From contig NZ_FNJM01000006.1 of assembly GCF_900104115.1 (NCBI RefSeq), positions 123,705 through 187,704 on the forward strand: a stretch of 64,000 nt of DNA, in the 5' to 3' direction. Below, piece after piece: positions 1 through 8,216 of this stretch. Positions within the stretch are counted from its first letter, which is position 1, and every line of letters begins with the position of its first letter. Under the pieces are notes generated by a model. That model saw only the letters and a program-made list of their open reading frames with translations, did no database searches and had not been told where the DNA came from. A program made the position numbers and the translations under genes. The stretch comes from Clostridium gasigenes. GTDB lineage: Bacteria > Bacillota > Clostridia > Clostridiales > Clostridiaceae.

Positions 1-2
1 TA

Positions 3-605
3 GAAACGGTAGATCCAAGGGGAAAGTTTGAAGAGTATGAAGGCAGTATTCAAACTGAGGGGGCAAAGTTAGAACCAGCAGAGCCAATAGAAAAGGTAGA
101 TCCAAGAGGAAAGTTTGAAGATGATGAAGAAAGTATTCAAACTGAGGAAAAAAAGGAATATAAGGCTCCAGATATATTCGAAGTAAGAGGTAGTGTGGGT
201 GAGTATTTTGAAGGTATTGCAAGAGGCTTCGAAAATTGTAGGGATAAATATCAAGAGATTAAATATTGTAAATGGTATAAAGTGAAAGTAAATGATTTAT
301 ATGAAATGTGTAATATGTCAAATTACAATAAGTATACAGTTGCATATTATCCAATGTTAAATTACTATCCGTATATTAAAAAATATGGGAAATTTATGCT
401 TGGATATAAATGTGACAAGGAAGGAAATCTTAAATATATCATTTATGGAGTTCCAGGAAAGAGAGAAAAAGATGAACAACCATATGAAGGAAAGACTGGT
501 TTCGTAACATGGATTAGTGATGATGATAAAGATAGAAATGGTATGGGATGTTGGCTAATGTTCTATGATTTTAAAAACTCAACTGTTGTTGTGCCAATGC
601 AATAA
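3..605 (+). CDS. Hypothetical protein with N-terminal tandem repeat, 5' truncated by window edge
   Basis: The reading frame is open to the left edge, so the start lies outside the window; an ATG-like start at 195 would cut off coding sequence that clearly continues upstream. Two near-identical 17-residue blocks (VDPRGKFEEYEGSIQTE at 9-59 and VDPRGKFEDDEESIQTE at 96-146) lie 87 bases apart, so the protein carries an acidic tandem repeat. The C-terminal part (from about base 195) is rich in Tyr and Trp (KYTVAYYPMLNYYPYIKKYG, GFVTWISDDD) and looks like a conserved folded domain that I cannot name. No signal peptide or membrane segment is visible in the part present. Function unknown. Confidence 0.75.
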   Translation, partial: ETVDPRGKFEEYEGSIQTEGAKLEPAEPIEKVDPRGKFEDDEESIQTEEKKEYKAPDIFEVRGSVGEYFEGIARGFENCRDKYQEIKYCKWYKVKVNDLYEMCNMSNYNKYTVAYYPMLNYYPYIKKYGKFMLGYKCDKEGNLKYIIYGVPGKREKDEQPYEGKTGFVTWISDDDKDRNGMGCWLMFYDFKNSTVVVPMQ

Positions 606-660
606 CATGAGATTTAATAGGATATAGGAAGTACTTATAATTCCTAATGAGCAGATTAGT

Positions 661-1200
661 ATGAATAAGAAGCAAATCTATATTTTATCATTACTATTAT
701 CACTAATGTTTATTCTTGTATGCATGCAACAGTTTTTCTCGGAAGATATAAAAAAAGTGGCACTGAGAAATAATGGCGTTAATAAGTTCTCTGAATATAA
801 GTTGAATGAAGGAGAATACAAGGTGTTATTGCCTGGGGAATGGATAGTAGAAGAGGGAATGGAGAATGTAGATGAGACGGAGTTAGAGATTAGATTTAAT
901 AGTGATAAAATTGAGGGAAATATAACTATACTAAATAATCTTGATAGCATAAATAAAGTAGATATAAGGATATTTCAGAATATAAATAATAAAAAATATT
1001 ATGAATATAAAAGCAATGGAGTATCCTGGAATGTAATAAATTATGAAGTCAAAGAAAATAGTAATAATTTCAGGAACAAATGCTATTTTAGAGAAGACTC
1101 TGAAGGAAAAGTTATCTTGATTAACTTTAAATATGATGATAGCAAATCTAAACCTAGTATTGAAGTTGTTTTTGAAGAGATAGTTGACAACTTTAGATAG
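661..1200 (+). CDS. Hypothetical exported or membrane-anchored protein
   Basis: 179 residues. The N-terminus is a lysine pair followed by a hydrophobic stretch of about 20 residues (YILSLLLSLMFILVCMQQFF), a signal peptide or uncleaved anchor; the rest is hydrophilic and mainly beta-type. The phrase YKVLLPGEWIVEEG resembles small cell-envelope proteins of clostridia whose function is not known. The ribosome binding site before the ATG is weak (GAGCAG). It lies 55 bases after the preceding gene and may be co-transcribed. A hairpin at 1253-1284 follows it. Confidence 0.7.
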   Translation: MNKKQIYILSLLLSLMFILVCMQQFFSEDIKKVALRNNGVNKFSEYKLNEGEYKVLLPGEWIVEEGMENVDETELEIRFNSDKIEGNITILNNLDSINKVDIRIFQNINNKKYYEYKSNGVSWNVINYEVKENSNNFRNKCYFREDSEGKVILINFKYDDSKSKPSIEVVFEEIVDNFR

Positions 1201-1252
1201 TATATGGAATAAAATTTGCCATTGAAGAATTAAAGTATTATAATTTACTTGT

Positions 1253-1290
1253 AATTAGGAGAAGCTAAATTGCTTCTCCTAATTATTTAT
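1253..1290 (+). terminator. Probable intrinsic terminator
   Basis: Perfect 13-bp arms AATTAGGAGAAGC (1253-1265) and GCTTCTCCTAATT (1272-1284) with a 6-nt loop, then ATTTATAA. The U-tract is poor but the stem is strong and it separates two genes. Confidence 0.65.
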
Positions 1291-1324
1291 AAGAAATTAA
1301 GTTACATAAAGGAGACTGGTATAA

Positions 1325-2167
1325 TTGAAAAAAACAAAAAAAGCAGTGGCGGTAGTTGCCACTATATTAATTTCCTTGAATTTTGTAGGTTGTAATACTA
1401 TTGATAATTTGCAGAAAAAATTAGGTTTTAAAAATGAGTACTTTGAAAAATTTCAAACTCAAAATATAGATCAAATAAGTATCCAAAGTGTACGTGACCC
1501 TGCTTTCAAATTTATAGTTACAGAGTCAAAGGCTATAGAAGATATGTATAAATTGCTTTATAGTTCTAAGGAGAGTGAAAATAAAACTGAATTAAGTCCG
1601 GATTATATTTTTGAATTTAATATGGGCGATAAAGTTGAAAAGTTTAATTATATAGTTGGAGCTCATGAAGGAAATTTTTATAATGATACTAACATCTTTA
1701 CGGTATCTAGTAGAGTAGATGAGGGTATAATGAAAAATTTATCATTTATTAGAAAACCTAGAGATTTTGAATATATATATTATAATTCAATATCAAATGT
1801 ATTAAATTTAAAGAAAAAAGAATTTACTGAAACCCCTCATAAAGTTGGAATAGATATTCAAGGGGATGTAGATTGTTTAAAGTATGTATTTTCAACTGAT
1901 ATTGAAGCATTTTTGAAAAAAGCAAGAAAAACAATACCAGATATAGAATTAGTAAATAACAATGCAAGTGAATTTGATGTTGTGTTAACAGTTAAGAATA
2001 AAGGATATGATAGTTCTACATATAAGTCTAAAATATCAGTAGATAATAAAAAAGATAAAATACAAGAAGATTACTATATAAAAGCTAAAAATGAATTTAG
2101 GGAATGGAATATAGTAACTAGCGAAGCTAATATATCAAAACCAAATGAATGGTATGAGGAGGAGTAA
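1325..2167 (+). CDS. Hypothetical lipoprotein
   Basis: 280 residues starting at a TTG 6 bases after AAAGGAGAC. The N-terminus has lysines, a hydrophobic stretch and a lipobox (FVGC), so Cys23 should be lipidated after signal peptidase II cleavage and the protein held on the outer face of the membrane. The remainder is hydrophilic with no motif I recognise. It ends 3 bases before the mrp-type gene, whose ribosome binding site lies in its last codons, so the two are probably translated from one transcript. Confidence 0.75.
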   Translation: MKKTKKAVAVVATILISLNFVGCNTIDNLQKKLGFKNEYFEKFQTQNIDQISIQSVRDPAFKFIVTESKAIEDMYKLLYSSKESENKTELSPDYIFEFNMGDKVEKFNYIVGAHEGNFYNDTNIFTVSSRVDEGIMKNLSFIRKPRDFEYIYYNSISNVLNLKKKEFTETPHKVGIDIQGDVDCLKYVFSTDIEAFLKKARKTIPDIELVNNNASEFDVVLTVKNKGYDSSTYKSKISVDNKKDKIQEDYYIKAKNEFREWNIVTSEANISKPNEWYEEE

Positions 2168-2170
2168 AAA

Positions 2171-3013
2171 ATGAGTGATTGTTCAAGTTGTCCTAGTAAG
2201 GATTCATGTTCTTCAAAGGAGACTAATAAGGTAGAAAGTTGTGGAAAAGTAATTCCAAACTACGGAGATGTAAAAAATATAATAGGAGTAATTAGTGGTA
2301 AAGGCGGAGTGGGTAAATCTACGGTTACAGGAATATTAGCTAGTATATTAAGAAAAAAAGGGTATAAGGTTGGAGTTTTAGATGCAGATATAACAGGTCC
2401 ATCTATGCCTAGGTTTTTTGGGATAAATAAAGAAAGAGCTAAAATGAGAAAAGTAGGAGAAGATGGAGTTGAATATATGCCAGTTTCAACTAAAAGTGGA
2501 ATTAAAATAATGTCAATGAATCTTTTAATTCCTATAGAGGATGAACCGGTAATATGGAGAGGTCCTGTAGTAACAAGTGTATTAACACAAATGTTTACTG
2601 ATACAAATTGGGGAGAATTAGATTATTTATTAATTGATATGCCTCCAGGAACATCGGATGTAACATTAACAATAATGCAAAGTTTTCCTATAAGTGAGAT
2701 GGTTGTTGTTGCAACACCACAAGATATGGTGTCTATGATAGTTAAAAAAGCTGTTGTTATGGCAAACAAGATGAATGTTAAGGTAAGAGGGGTAATTGAG
2801 AATATGGCTTATATTAGCTGCCCTGGTTGCAATACAAAAATGAAAGTATTTAGTAAAAAGTCGTCAGAAGAGCATGCAGAATATCTAGGATTAAATTTAC
2901 TTGGAGAATTACCAATAAATTTAGATTTAACTGAAGCTTTAGAGGCTGGGATTGCAGAAGAATATGTTAGAGATAATGATTTATACTCATTAATATTTGA
3001 AGGCTTATATTAG
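2171..3013 (+). CDS. Mrp/NBP35-family iron-sulfur carrier P-loop ATPase
   Basis: 280 residues. Deviant Walker A GKGGVGKST (residues about 42-50), the switch region GVLDADITGPSMPRFFG and Walker B-like LLIDMPPGTSD are typical of the ApbC/Mrp/NBP35 branch of the MinD family. The CPGC motif near residue 218 is the bridging Fe-S-binding pair of this family. The N-terminus is also cysteine-rich (CSSCPSKDSC), as in NBP35-like proteins. By family knowledge it binds and transfers [4Fe-4S] clusters to apoproteins. The ribosome binding site GAGGAGG is inside the preceding gene. A ferredoxin follows, a plausible though unproven client. Confidence 0.9.
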   Translation: MSDCSSCPSKDSCSSKETNKVESCGKVIPNYGDVKNIIGVISGKGGVGKSTVTGILASILRKKGYKVGVLDADITGPSMPRFFGINKERAKMRKVGEDGVEYMPVSTKSGIKIMSMNLLIPIEDEPVIWRGPVVTSVLTQMFTDTNWGELDYLLIDMPPGTSDVTLTIMQSFPISEMVVVATPQDMVSMIVKKAVVMANKMNVKVRGVIENMAYISCPGCNTKMKVFSKKSSEEHAEYLGLNLLGELPINLDLTEALEAGIAEEYVRDNDLYSLIFEGLY

Positions 3014-3067
3014 GGATATACATAATAAACGTATAATAAGGCAATAATATCAATGTAATACTAATTG

Positions 3068-3324
<257 letters not shown>

Positions 3325-3331
3325 TACATAT

Positions 3332-3363
3332 AAAAAAGCTACCCATTTTCGGGTAGCTTTTTT
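3332..3363 (+). terminator. Intrinsic terminator after ferredoxin
   Basis: Arms AAAAAAGCTACCC and GGGTAGCTTTTTT around a 6-nt loop; the A- and T-runs make it usable from both sides, so it may also end the minus-strand thiT transcript. Confidence 0.9.
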
Positions 3364-3379
3364 AAAAACTATATTAATA

Positions 3380-4021
3380 TTAAAAAACGGTGTCGGTTCC
3401 TTTTATAATTCTATTAATAGGTAATAATGACATAATAATTAAGCATATTATAAGTTCTCCTCCAACAGCAACGCCGTTAACAGCTAAAGAGTAAACTGCT
3501 GGTGACCAACCTTCAGGAGCAAATTCTCCAAAGAAAGCATAGCCTGAAATAAAGTGACATACAAATCTAAGTGTCATTCCTATAGTAGCTCCTAAAGACA
3601 TATTGTTTTTAAAGTATCCTGCAAAACCTATAGCCATAAAAGGTAAAGGATAATCAAATAATACTTGAATAGGATGAATTATATAAGGGTTTATTATTAA
3701 GCTTATAATACCAAATAAGAATCCAGTTAATAATCCAATTTCAGGACCATACATAAATGCAATAAGTAATAGCGGAATCATGCTACCAAGAGAAATACTT
3801 CCACCACCATTTGGTAATGAGTAAATCTTAATCATATTTAAAATAGTAGCAAGGGCTAATGCTATACCTATTCTGGCCATTAATTTAGCATCTAACTTTA
3901 TCTTTTTGAATTTTATAATTGCCAAAAGGAGTAAGATACCACCTACCACGGTTAAAATTGATAAAGGGTTGCCTAAAAGAGTTGTATAACTCTCTTTTAG
4001 GGTTGATATAAAGTTTTCCAT
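3380..4021 (-). CDS. thiT: ThiT, thiamine-binding S component of an ECF transporter
   Basis: 213 residues from the ATG at 4021, chosen because AGGAGG lies 8 bases upstream; a longer open frame to 4120 runs through the riboswitch and is not the protein. About six hydrophobic segments and the ThiT hallmarks GGSISLGSMIPLLLIAFMYG and DYPLPFMAIGFAG are visible. By family knowledge this membrane protein binds thiamine with very high affinity and works with a shared energising module (EcfA, EcfA', EcfT) encoded elsewhere. Expression is controlled by the TPP riboswitch directly upstream. Confidence 0.93.
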   Translation of the reverse strand: MENFISTLKESYTTLLGNPLSILTVVGGILLLLAIIKFKKIKLDAKLMARIGIALALATILNMIKIYSLPNGGGSISLGSMIPLLLIAFMYGPEIGLLTGFLFGIISLIINPYIIHPIQVLFDYPLPFMAIGFAGYFKNNMSLGATIGMTLRFVCHFISGYAFFGEFAPEGWSPAVYSLAVNGVAVGGELIICLIIMSLLPINRIIKGTDTVF

Positions 4022-4030
4022 AAAAAAATA

Positions 4031-4055
4031 CCTCCTAAAAAATATGCTAGGAGAT
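4031..4055 (-). promoter_or_regulatory. Shine-Dalgarno-sequestering hairpin of thiT (riboswitch expression platform)
   Basis: On the mRNA, CUCCUA (from 4053 to 4048) can pair with UAGGAG (4037 to 4032), which contains the thiT Shine-Dalgarno. The same CUCCUAGCA can instead pair with UGCUAGGGG (4180 to 4172) at the 5' edge of the aptamer. The two pairings exclude each other, the expected design of a translation-level TPP switch. Confidence 0.7.
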
Positions 4056-4087
4056 ACCATGGGCGTGAGTATAACTTTATCACGCAT

Positions 4088-4184
4088 CGTATATGGCTTC
4101 CCTACGCTGGTATTAACCAAGATCAGGTTTAAAGGGTTAATGATAGTAAATCATCTCTCAGCCTTAAGGCACCCCTAGCACATT
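4088..4184 (-). ncRNA. TPP riboswitch (THI element)
   Basis: Read on the minus strand, the conserved blocks appear in order: GGGGTGCC, CTGAGA, ACCCTTT, AACCTGATCT, GGTTAATACCAGCGTAGGGAA. P1 can form between ATGTGCT on the 5' side and AGCCATAT on the 3' side. These are the pyrophosphate- and pyrimidine-sensing helices of the THI box. It precedes thiT, consistent with thiamine-pyrophosphate repression of uptake. Confidence 0.96.
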
Positions 4185-4213
4185 GTAAATATAAAATAAT
4201 TTTACAGTTATTA

Positions 4214-4420
4214 CTAGAAAAAGTCAATTAGTTTATTTTGAGCAATTTCTGCTCTATGATTATTATAAAGACCATAGCTTCCAGAAAGTGAAGCCATATC
4301 AATAGATGAACCTATAGAGATGGAAGCATTAAAGTTAGTTAACGGTATAGTTATTATAGTATCATCTTCTAATGAAACAAAAGCTTCGGAATTATTTAAA
4401 TCAATAATTTTACCTTTCAT
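4214..4420 (-). CDS. Small hypothetical protein
   Basis: 68 residues, preceded by AGGTGG 7 bases before the ATG. The sequence begins MKGKIIDLNNSEAFVSLEDD and is predicted mostly beta strand, like a small OB- or SH3-type fold, with a charged C-terminus. No signal peptide or membrane segment. It sits just upstream of the TPP riboswitch on the same strand. I do not recognise the family; the good ribosome binding site and typical codon use support a real gene. Confidence 0.6.
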   Translation of the reverse strand: MKGKIIDLNNSEAFVSLEDDTIITIPLTNFNASISIGSSIDMASLSGSYGLYNNHRAEIAQNKLIDFF

Positions 4421-4509
4421 AAATACACCACCTAAGTATTATTTTTTTCAAGTGCCTTATGATTAGTTTGTGCAAATATAGAAAAGAAATACAAAAAAAA
4501 GATATATAC

Positions 4510-4965
4510 TTATAAGTATATATCTTTATATATAATCTTAAAAACCTTGAGAGCTTCTTCTATTCTCGGTTTCATTAAATCTTTCCTAATAATATATTCA
4601 TTTTGTCCTTTAGGCGTTAGTGAATAAAACTTTTGAAATTTTTTCTTTGGATCATCCCAAATACCCATAACAAATCCTTCTTTTTCAAGCTTCTTTAATA
4701 ATGGATAAATTCCACCGGTACTAGGCACCCAAAGACCATTTGTACGGTGACCTATTTTTTGAGAAATATCATTGCCATTGGCATGACCTTTTGTTAATAT
4801 GTGGAGCACGTAAATGGGTAATAAACCCTTAGTAAAGATTTGACCTGAAGACTCTTTACTTTTTTGCAGAGCCTTTAATTCAGATAATTTTTGCATATAC
4901 TCATCATGAAGCCTTTTTTCCTCTGCTTTAATATCAGATATGTTATTAAAGCTAAAGTTTTGCAT
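4510..4965 (-). CDS. PadR-family transcriptional regulator
   Basis: 151 residues. The winged helix is clear: LPIYVLHILTKGHANGNDIS, then GLWVPSTGGIYPLLKKLEKE, then a wing (DDPKKKFQKFYSLTPKGQ). This matches PadR regulators, which usually repress a neighbouring gene. An N-terminal charged helix of about 45 residues precedes the DNA-binding domain. It begins 2 bases after the stop of a DegV gene and its AAGGG site lies inside that gene, so the two form an operon; it is the natural candidate to bind the TATCA-N4-TGATA motif found before both degV genes (inference). Confidence 0.88.
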   Translation of the reverse strand: MQNFSFNNISDIKAEEKRLHDEYMQKLSELKALQKSKESSGQIFTKGLLPIYVLHILTKGHANGNDISQKIGHRTNGLWVPSTGGIYPLLKKLEKEGFVMGIWDDPKKKFQKFYSLTPKGQNEYIIRKDLMKPRIEEALKVFKIIYKDIYL

Positions 4966-4967
4966 AG

Positions 4968-5813
4968 CTAGTCAACCCTTTGTATAGCTATACCTATCAT
5001 TCCTCTTCCTGAATGAGCTGCAGACATAGCGCCAACTAATGTTAATTCGACTGATACTACATTATGTAAGTTTCTTAGGTTTTCCATGAACTTAGTGCCT
5101 TCTTCTAAAGCATCACCTTGAAGTACCCAAAGTTTACACTTTCCTTCCGTAAGATGTTCTTTAATTATTTCATGAAGTTTTGAAAGAGATTGTTTTCTAC
5201 CTCTAACTTTGGCAATAGAACAATAAACTCCTGTCTTATCCATTGTAATAATAGGTTTTAAATGTAGGAATTGTCCTATAGCACCAGCGAGTTTTCCTAT
5301 TCTTCCACCTTTTATTAAGTATTCTAATGTATTTAAAGTATAGTATCCGACTACATTTTCACGTGCTTTAGGAAGATATTCTAATATTTCTTCATAAGAT
5401 TTACCCGCTTGTACCATTTTGGAAGCTTCTAATACAATAACGCCTTGACAATAGCCTATTATTTTACTATCAAAAATAGTAGATGTTAAATTAGGGTGTC
5501 CTTCTAATGCAAGCCTGAAAGCATTAAATGTTCCTGATAGTGCTTTAGATACACTAATAGCAATTACATGAGTGTAACCAGCTGCCTCTATTTGACTAAG
5601 AACCCTTTCACAAGTTTTTGGGCTTGGTAGTGAAGTTGTTGGAATTTCAGTTTCTAAAGAATTATAAACCTCTTCAGAAGTTATATTTATTTTATCTTCA
5701 AATTCACCATGTGAGTAGATTATTCTTAGCGGCGAAAGATGGATATCGTTTTCTTTCATAGTTTCTAAAGTTAAATCGCATGCACTATCAGTTACTATTG
5801 CAATCTTTTGCAT
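4968..5813 (-). CDS. DegV family fatty-acid-binding protein
   Basis: 281 residues. IAIVTDSACDLT at the N-terminus, TTSLPSP near residue 58, and LSGTFNAFRLA are hallmark lipid-head-group-binding segments of DegV/FakB proteins. By family knowledge these bind a fatty acid and present it to the fatty acid kinase FakA; no fakA is in this window. The ATG follows AAGGAGG by 7 bases. It is translationally linked to the PadR gene and is a close paralogue of the gene at 5994, suggesting tandem duplication. Confidence 0.9.
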   Translation of the reverse strand: MQKIAIVTDSACDLTLETMKENDIHLSPLRIIYSHGEFEDKINITSEEVYNSLETEIPTTSLPSPKTCERVLSQIEAAGYTHVIAISVSKALSGTFNAFRLALEGHPNLTSTIFDSKIIGYCQGVIVLEASKMVQAGKSYEEILEYLPKARENVVGYYTLNTLEYLIKGGRIGKLAGAIGQFLHLKPIITMDKTGVYCSIAKVRGRKQSLSKLHEIIKEHLTEGKCKLWVLQGDALEEGTKFMENLRNLHNVVSVELTLVGAMSAAHSGRGMIGIAIQRVD

Positions 5814-5850
5814 AAAAGTTGCCTCCTTAAAATTTAATAAATATGTCTAG

Positions 5851-5886
5851 ATTATAGCATAAAATAAAACTATATCAATAGTGATA
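5851..5886 (-). promoter_or_regulatory. Promoter and putative operator of the degV-padR operon
   Basis: On the minus strand TTGATA (5878-5873) and TATAAT (5856-5851) are spaced 16 bases apart. The -35 lies inside the palindrome TATCACTATTGATA (5886-5873; TATCA-N4-TGATA), which recurs twice before the second degV gene. A repressor bound there would block RNA polymerase. Confidence 0.6.
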
Positions 5887-5901
5887 AGGTTAGTCATATT
5901 A

Positions 5902-5950
5902 AAAAAAATAACAAGCAAATATATATTTAACATTTACTTGTTATTTTTTA
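5902..5950 (-). terminator. Intrinsic terminator after second degV gene
   Basis: On the minus strand AAATAACAAGTAAAT pairs with ATTTGCTTGTTATTT and is followed by a run of Ts. Confidence 0.75.
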
Positions 5951-5993
5951 AAAATTATTTAACAAATATTACCGCTTAATATGCAAATTTATT

Positions 5994-6839
5994 TTAATAA
6001 ATTTTGTGAATAGCTAATCCTATTAATCCCGGACCAACGTGGACACCTAATGCAGGACTAATTGAAGCTATACCAATTTCTACTATATTCTCTAAGTTTT
6101 TAATGCTTTCTAAGTAAGCTCTTCCTTCTTCAAGGGCTCCACCTTGTAGCACTTGAATTTTACATTTACCTTTGCTTAAAGCTTCTTTTAAGATATCAGT
6201 AAGTTTTGAAAGAGCTTGTTTTCTACCTCTAGCTTTACAAGCTGTATAGTAAACACCATTATCATCAACACCTATAACAGGCTTTAAATTAAGTAATTCG
6301 CCAATAGTACCAGCAACTTTACCTATTCTTCCACCTATCTTTAAATACTCAAGAGTATTTAAAGTAAAGTATGCTGATATTCTTCCTCTAAGTTTAGGAA
6401 GATTGGATATTATATTTTCGAATGATTGACCTTCTTTAATAGCTTTAGCAGCTTCTAATACAATCATACCTTCGCCATATGCTAGCATCTTTGTATCATA
6501 AACATGAGAAATCAATTTTGGATGATCTTCTAAAGCTAATCTTACGGCATTAAAAGTTCCAGATAATCCACTTGATATAGTAATGGCAATTACATGAGTA
6601 TATCCTTCTTCTTCTAATTTAGTTAAGACAGAATTTATTTTTTTAGTACTAGGAAGTGATGTTGAAGGAATCTCGATTCCTAATTTTTCATAGACTTCCT
6701 CTGGAGTAATAGATACTCTATCTTCAAATTCTCCATAAGAGTAAATAATATTAAGAGGAAGCATATTTATATTATTCTCTTTTAATGTTTCTAATGATAA
6801 ATCACAACTACTATCAGTTATTAAAGCAATTTTTTGCAT
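5994..6839 (-). CDS. DegV family fatty-acid-binding protein (paralogue)
   Basis: 281 residues from the ATG at 6839, chosen because AAGGAG lies 7 bases before it; an in-frame ATG at 6875 lacks such a site. The same signature blocks as its neighbour are present (IALITDSSCDLS, STSLPSTKK, LSGTFNAVRLA, YLKIGGRIGKVAGTIG), and the two proteins align end to end without gaps. Expected to bind a fatty acid for FakA-type kinase. It has its own promoter and terminator, so the pair is separately transcribed but probably co-regulated through the shared operator. Confidence 0.9.
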   Translation of the reverse strand: MQKIALITDSSCDLSLETLKENNINMLPLNIIYSYGEFEDRVSITPEEVYEKLGIEIPSTSLPSTKKINSVLTKLEEEGYTHVIAITISSGLSGTFNAVRLALEDHPKLISHVYDTKMLAYGEGMIVLEAAKAIKEGQSFENIISNLPKLRGRISAYFTLNTLEYLKIGGRIGKVAGTIGELLNLKPVIGVDDNGVYYTACKARGRKQALSKLTDILKEALSKGKCKIQVLQGGALEEGRAYLESIKNLENIVEIGIASISPALGVHVGPGLIGLAIHKIY

Positions 6840-6877
6840 AATATTAACTCCTTTGTTACATTTAATTCTATGCAAAT

Positions 6878-6941
6878 ATTATATCATAAATTTTATATGC
6901 ATATCAATAGTGATAAGATAAGATAATTATCACTATTGATA
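6878..6941 (-). promoter_or_regulatory. Promoter and paired putative operators of second degV gene
   Basis: TTGATA (6907-6902) and TATAAT (6883-6878), 18-base spacing, on the minus strand. TATCAATAGTGATA occurs at 6902-6915 and its reverse complement at 6928-6941, so two identical operator-like palindromes sit 26 bases apart, one over the -35 and one upstream. The larger inverted repeat also makes a 16-bp hairpin. Confidence 0.6.
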
Positions 6942-6971
6942 TAGTTTAACCAAATTTTAAAAAAAAATCCC

Positions 6972-7961
6972 TTAATTAAAAGAAATGTCTGTATTGTTAT
7001 TTACAATATGCCAAATAGTTTTGCCAGGTGATAGGGGAACTATATCTCCATTAATATCATAAAGTATAGTTTTATCATTTTCATCTGACTTTTTCCAGAG
7101 TACATTTACATATCTACCATTTGAAAATACATAGCCATCTCCTTCACCTATAAGATCTATATCTAAATGCAAATTATCATCTTGAAGAGATATTGTAGTT
7201 TTTTGAATAACTACATTAGCAAAGCTAAGCTGTTTATTAGTAGAAGCGTCTAAAGCTATTTTGCCATCCATTGATTTTTTATATACATTATCTTCATATA
7301 AATATGAGGTATCGTAACTTTTGTTCAAATTCAATCTTATATTTGATATAGAAGTTAAAACTTCATTTGAGTAGTAAGCTTTATTAAATTCTGCAAATGG
7401 TTTTGGAATTGATAAAAATTTTTTATCAATAATGGAATCTAATATATTTTTAGAAGAGGTGTATAAGTTGTGAGGTGACTTTCTTTTGGGATCTCTCCAA
7501 AAATATGATCCGTTAGATAGTTCATTTATACTCATAATAGAGCTATCTTTAGAAATACTAGTTAGAGCATCCACAGATCCTCCGCAGTGAGCAAAAGATA
7601 AATTATTTTCTAAAGCTAGCTCTAAAAAATAAGGTCTAATGCTTCGTACAGGTCCAATTATATCAGCACTATCTTTATGAAAAAGAGCCATAAACCTAGG
7701 AATTCCGCCTTCTGCAGATGTTTCATAAATAACATCTGCAGATCCAAGTCCACTTTGAGGTCGTGAAGAAGTAGAGTTTTCAATCATAACCATAAATGGT
7801 GTATTAGAATTAGTAGATTCTTTAATGTTCTCACCTGTATAAAATGAAGGAACCATGCCATCCATATTAGTAGAGGTTTTAAGGCTAGAATCTTCTTTAG
7901 GGGAACACCCAATTAAACTTATAATTATTATTATAGAAAGTAGTGAAAATTTTGACTTCAT
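6972..7961 (-). CDS. YerB-like lipoprotein, DUF3048 domain
   Basis: 329 residues. Signal peptide with lipobox (SLIGCS), so the protein is expected to be lipidated at Cys19. The N-terminal DUF3048 domain is recognisable: PFMVMIENSTSSRPQSGLG, ADVIYETSAEGGIPRFMALF, IGPVRSIRPYFLELA. The second DUF3048 part is at the C-terminus (VLWKKSD, PLSPGKTIWHIV). Function of the family is not established; B. subtilis YerB is the model. Good AAAGGAG site. Monocistronic between the degV gene and the divergent nrdD. Confidence 0.88.
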   Translation of the reverse strand: MKSKFSLLSIIIIISLIGCSPKEDSSLKTSTNMDGMVPSFYTGENIKESTNSNTPFMVMIENSTSSRPQSGLGSADVIYETSAEGGIPRFMALFHKDSADIIGPVRSIRPYFLELALENNLSFAHCGGSVDALTSISKDSSIMSINELSNGSYFWRDPKRKSPHNLYTSSKNILDSIIDKKFLSIPKPFAEFNKAYYSNEVLTSISNIRLNLNKSYDTSYLYEDNVYKKSMDGKIALDASTNKQLSFANVVIQKTTISLQDDNLHLDIDLIGEGDGYVFSNGRYVNVLWKKSDENDKTILYDINGDIVPLSPGKTIWHIVNNNTDISFN

Positions 7962-8149
7962 AGTTATTCTCCTTTATTTTATAATAGATAAAAGAATTTA
8001 ATAAAAATATATATTATTAACAATATATTACAAGTCATAAGAAAAATATGTCTACAATTAAAAATTTATATTTATATAAAAAAGGTTAAAAAATGAAGAT
8101 AGAGGGATGTAGTTTGAGGTTAATGAATAGTATGTTACTTTTATCATCT

Positions 8150-8200
8150 TTGATTAGAAAAAATATATAGAGTATAATAGTAAAATACTATATATTGTGT
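8150..8200 (+). promoter_or_regulatory. nrdD promoter with NrdR box
   Basis: TTGATT (8150-8155), 17-base spacer, TATAAT (8173-8178). Just downstream ATACTATATATTGTGT (8185-8200) matches the NrdR box consensus acaCwATATATwGtgt at all but one position; a weaker second copy (8158-8173) lies between -35 and -10. NrdR would repress the ribonucleotide reductase gene when dATP is high. The 27-base spacing of the two boxes is shorter than the usual 31-32. Confidence 0.75.
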
Positions 8201-8216
8201 AACGGGGGTCGAATTA

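Noticed and set aside
4022..4120. Upstream extension of the thiT frame to an ATG at 4120
   Set aside because: It runs through the TPP riboswitch and has no ribosome binding site; the ATG at 4021 has AGGAGG.
8158..8173. Second NrdR box before nrdD
   Set aside because: Several mismatches to the consensus and a 27-base spacing that is out of phase; kept only as a remark.
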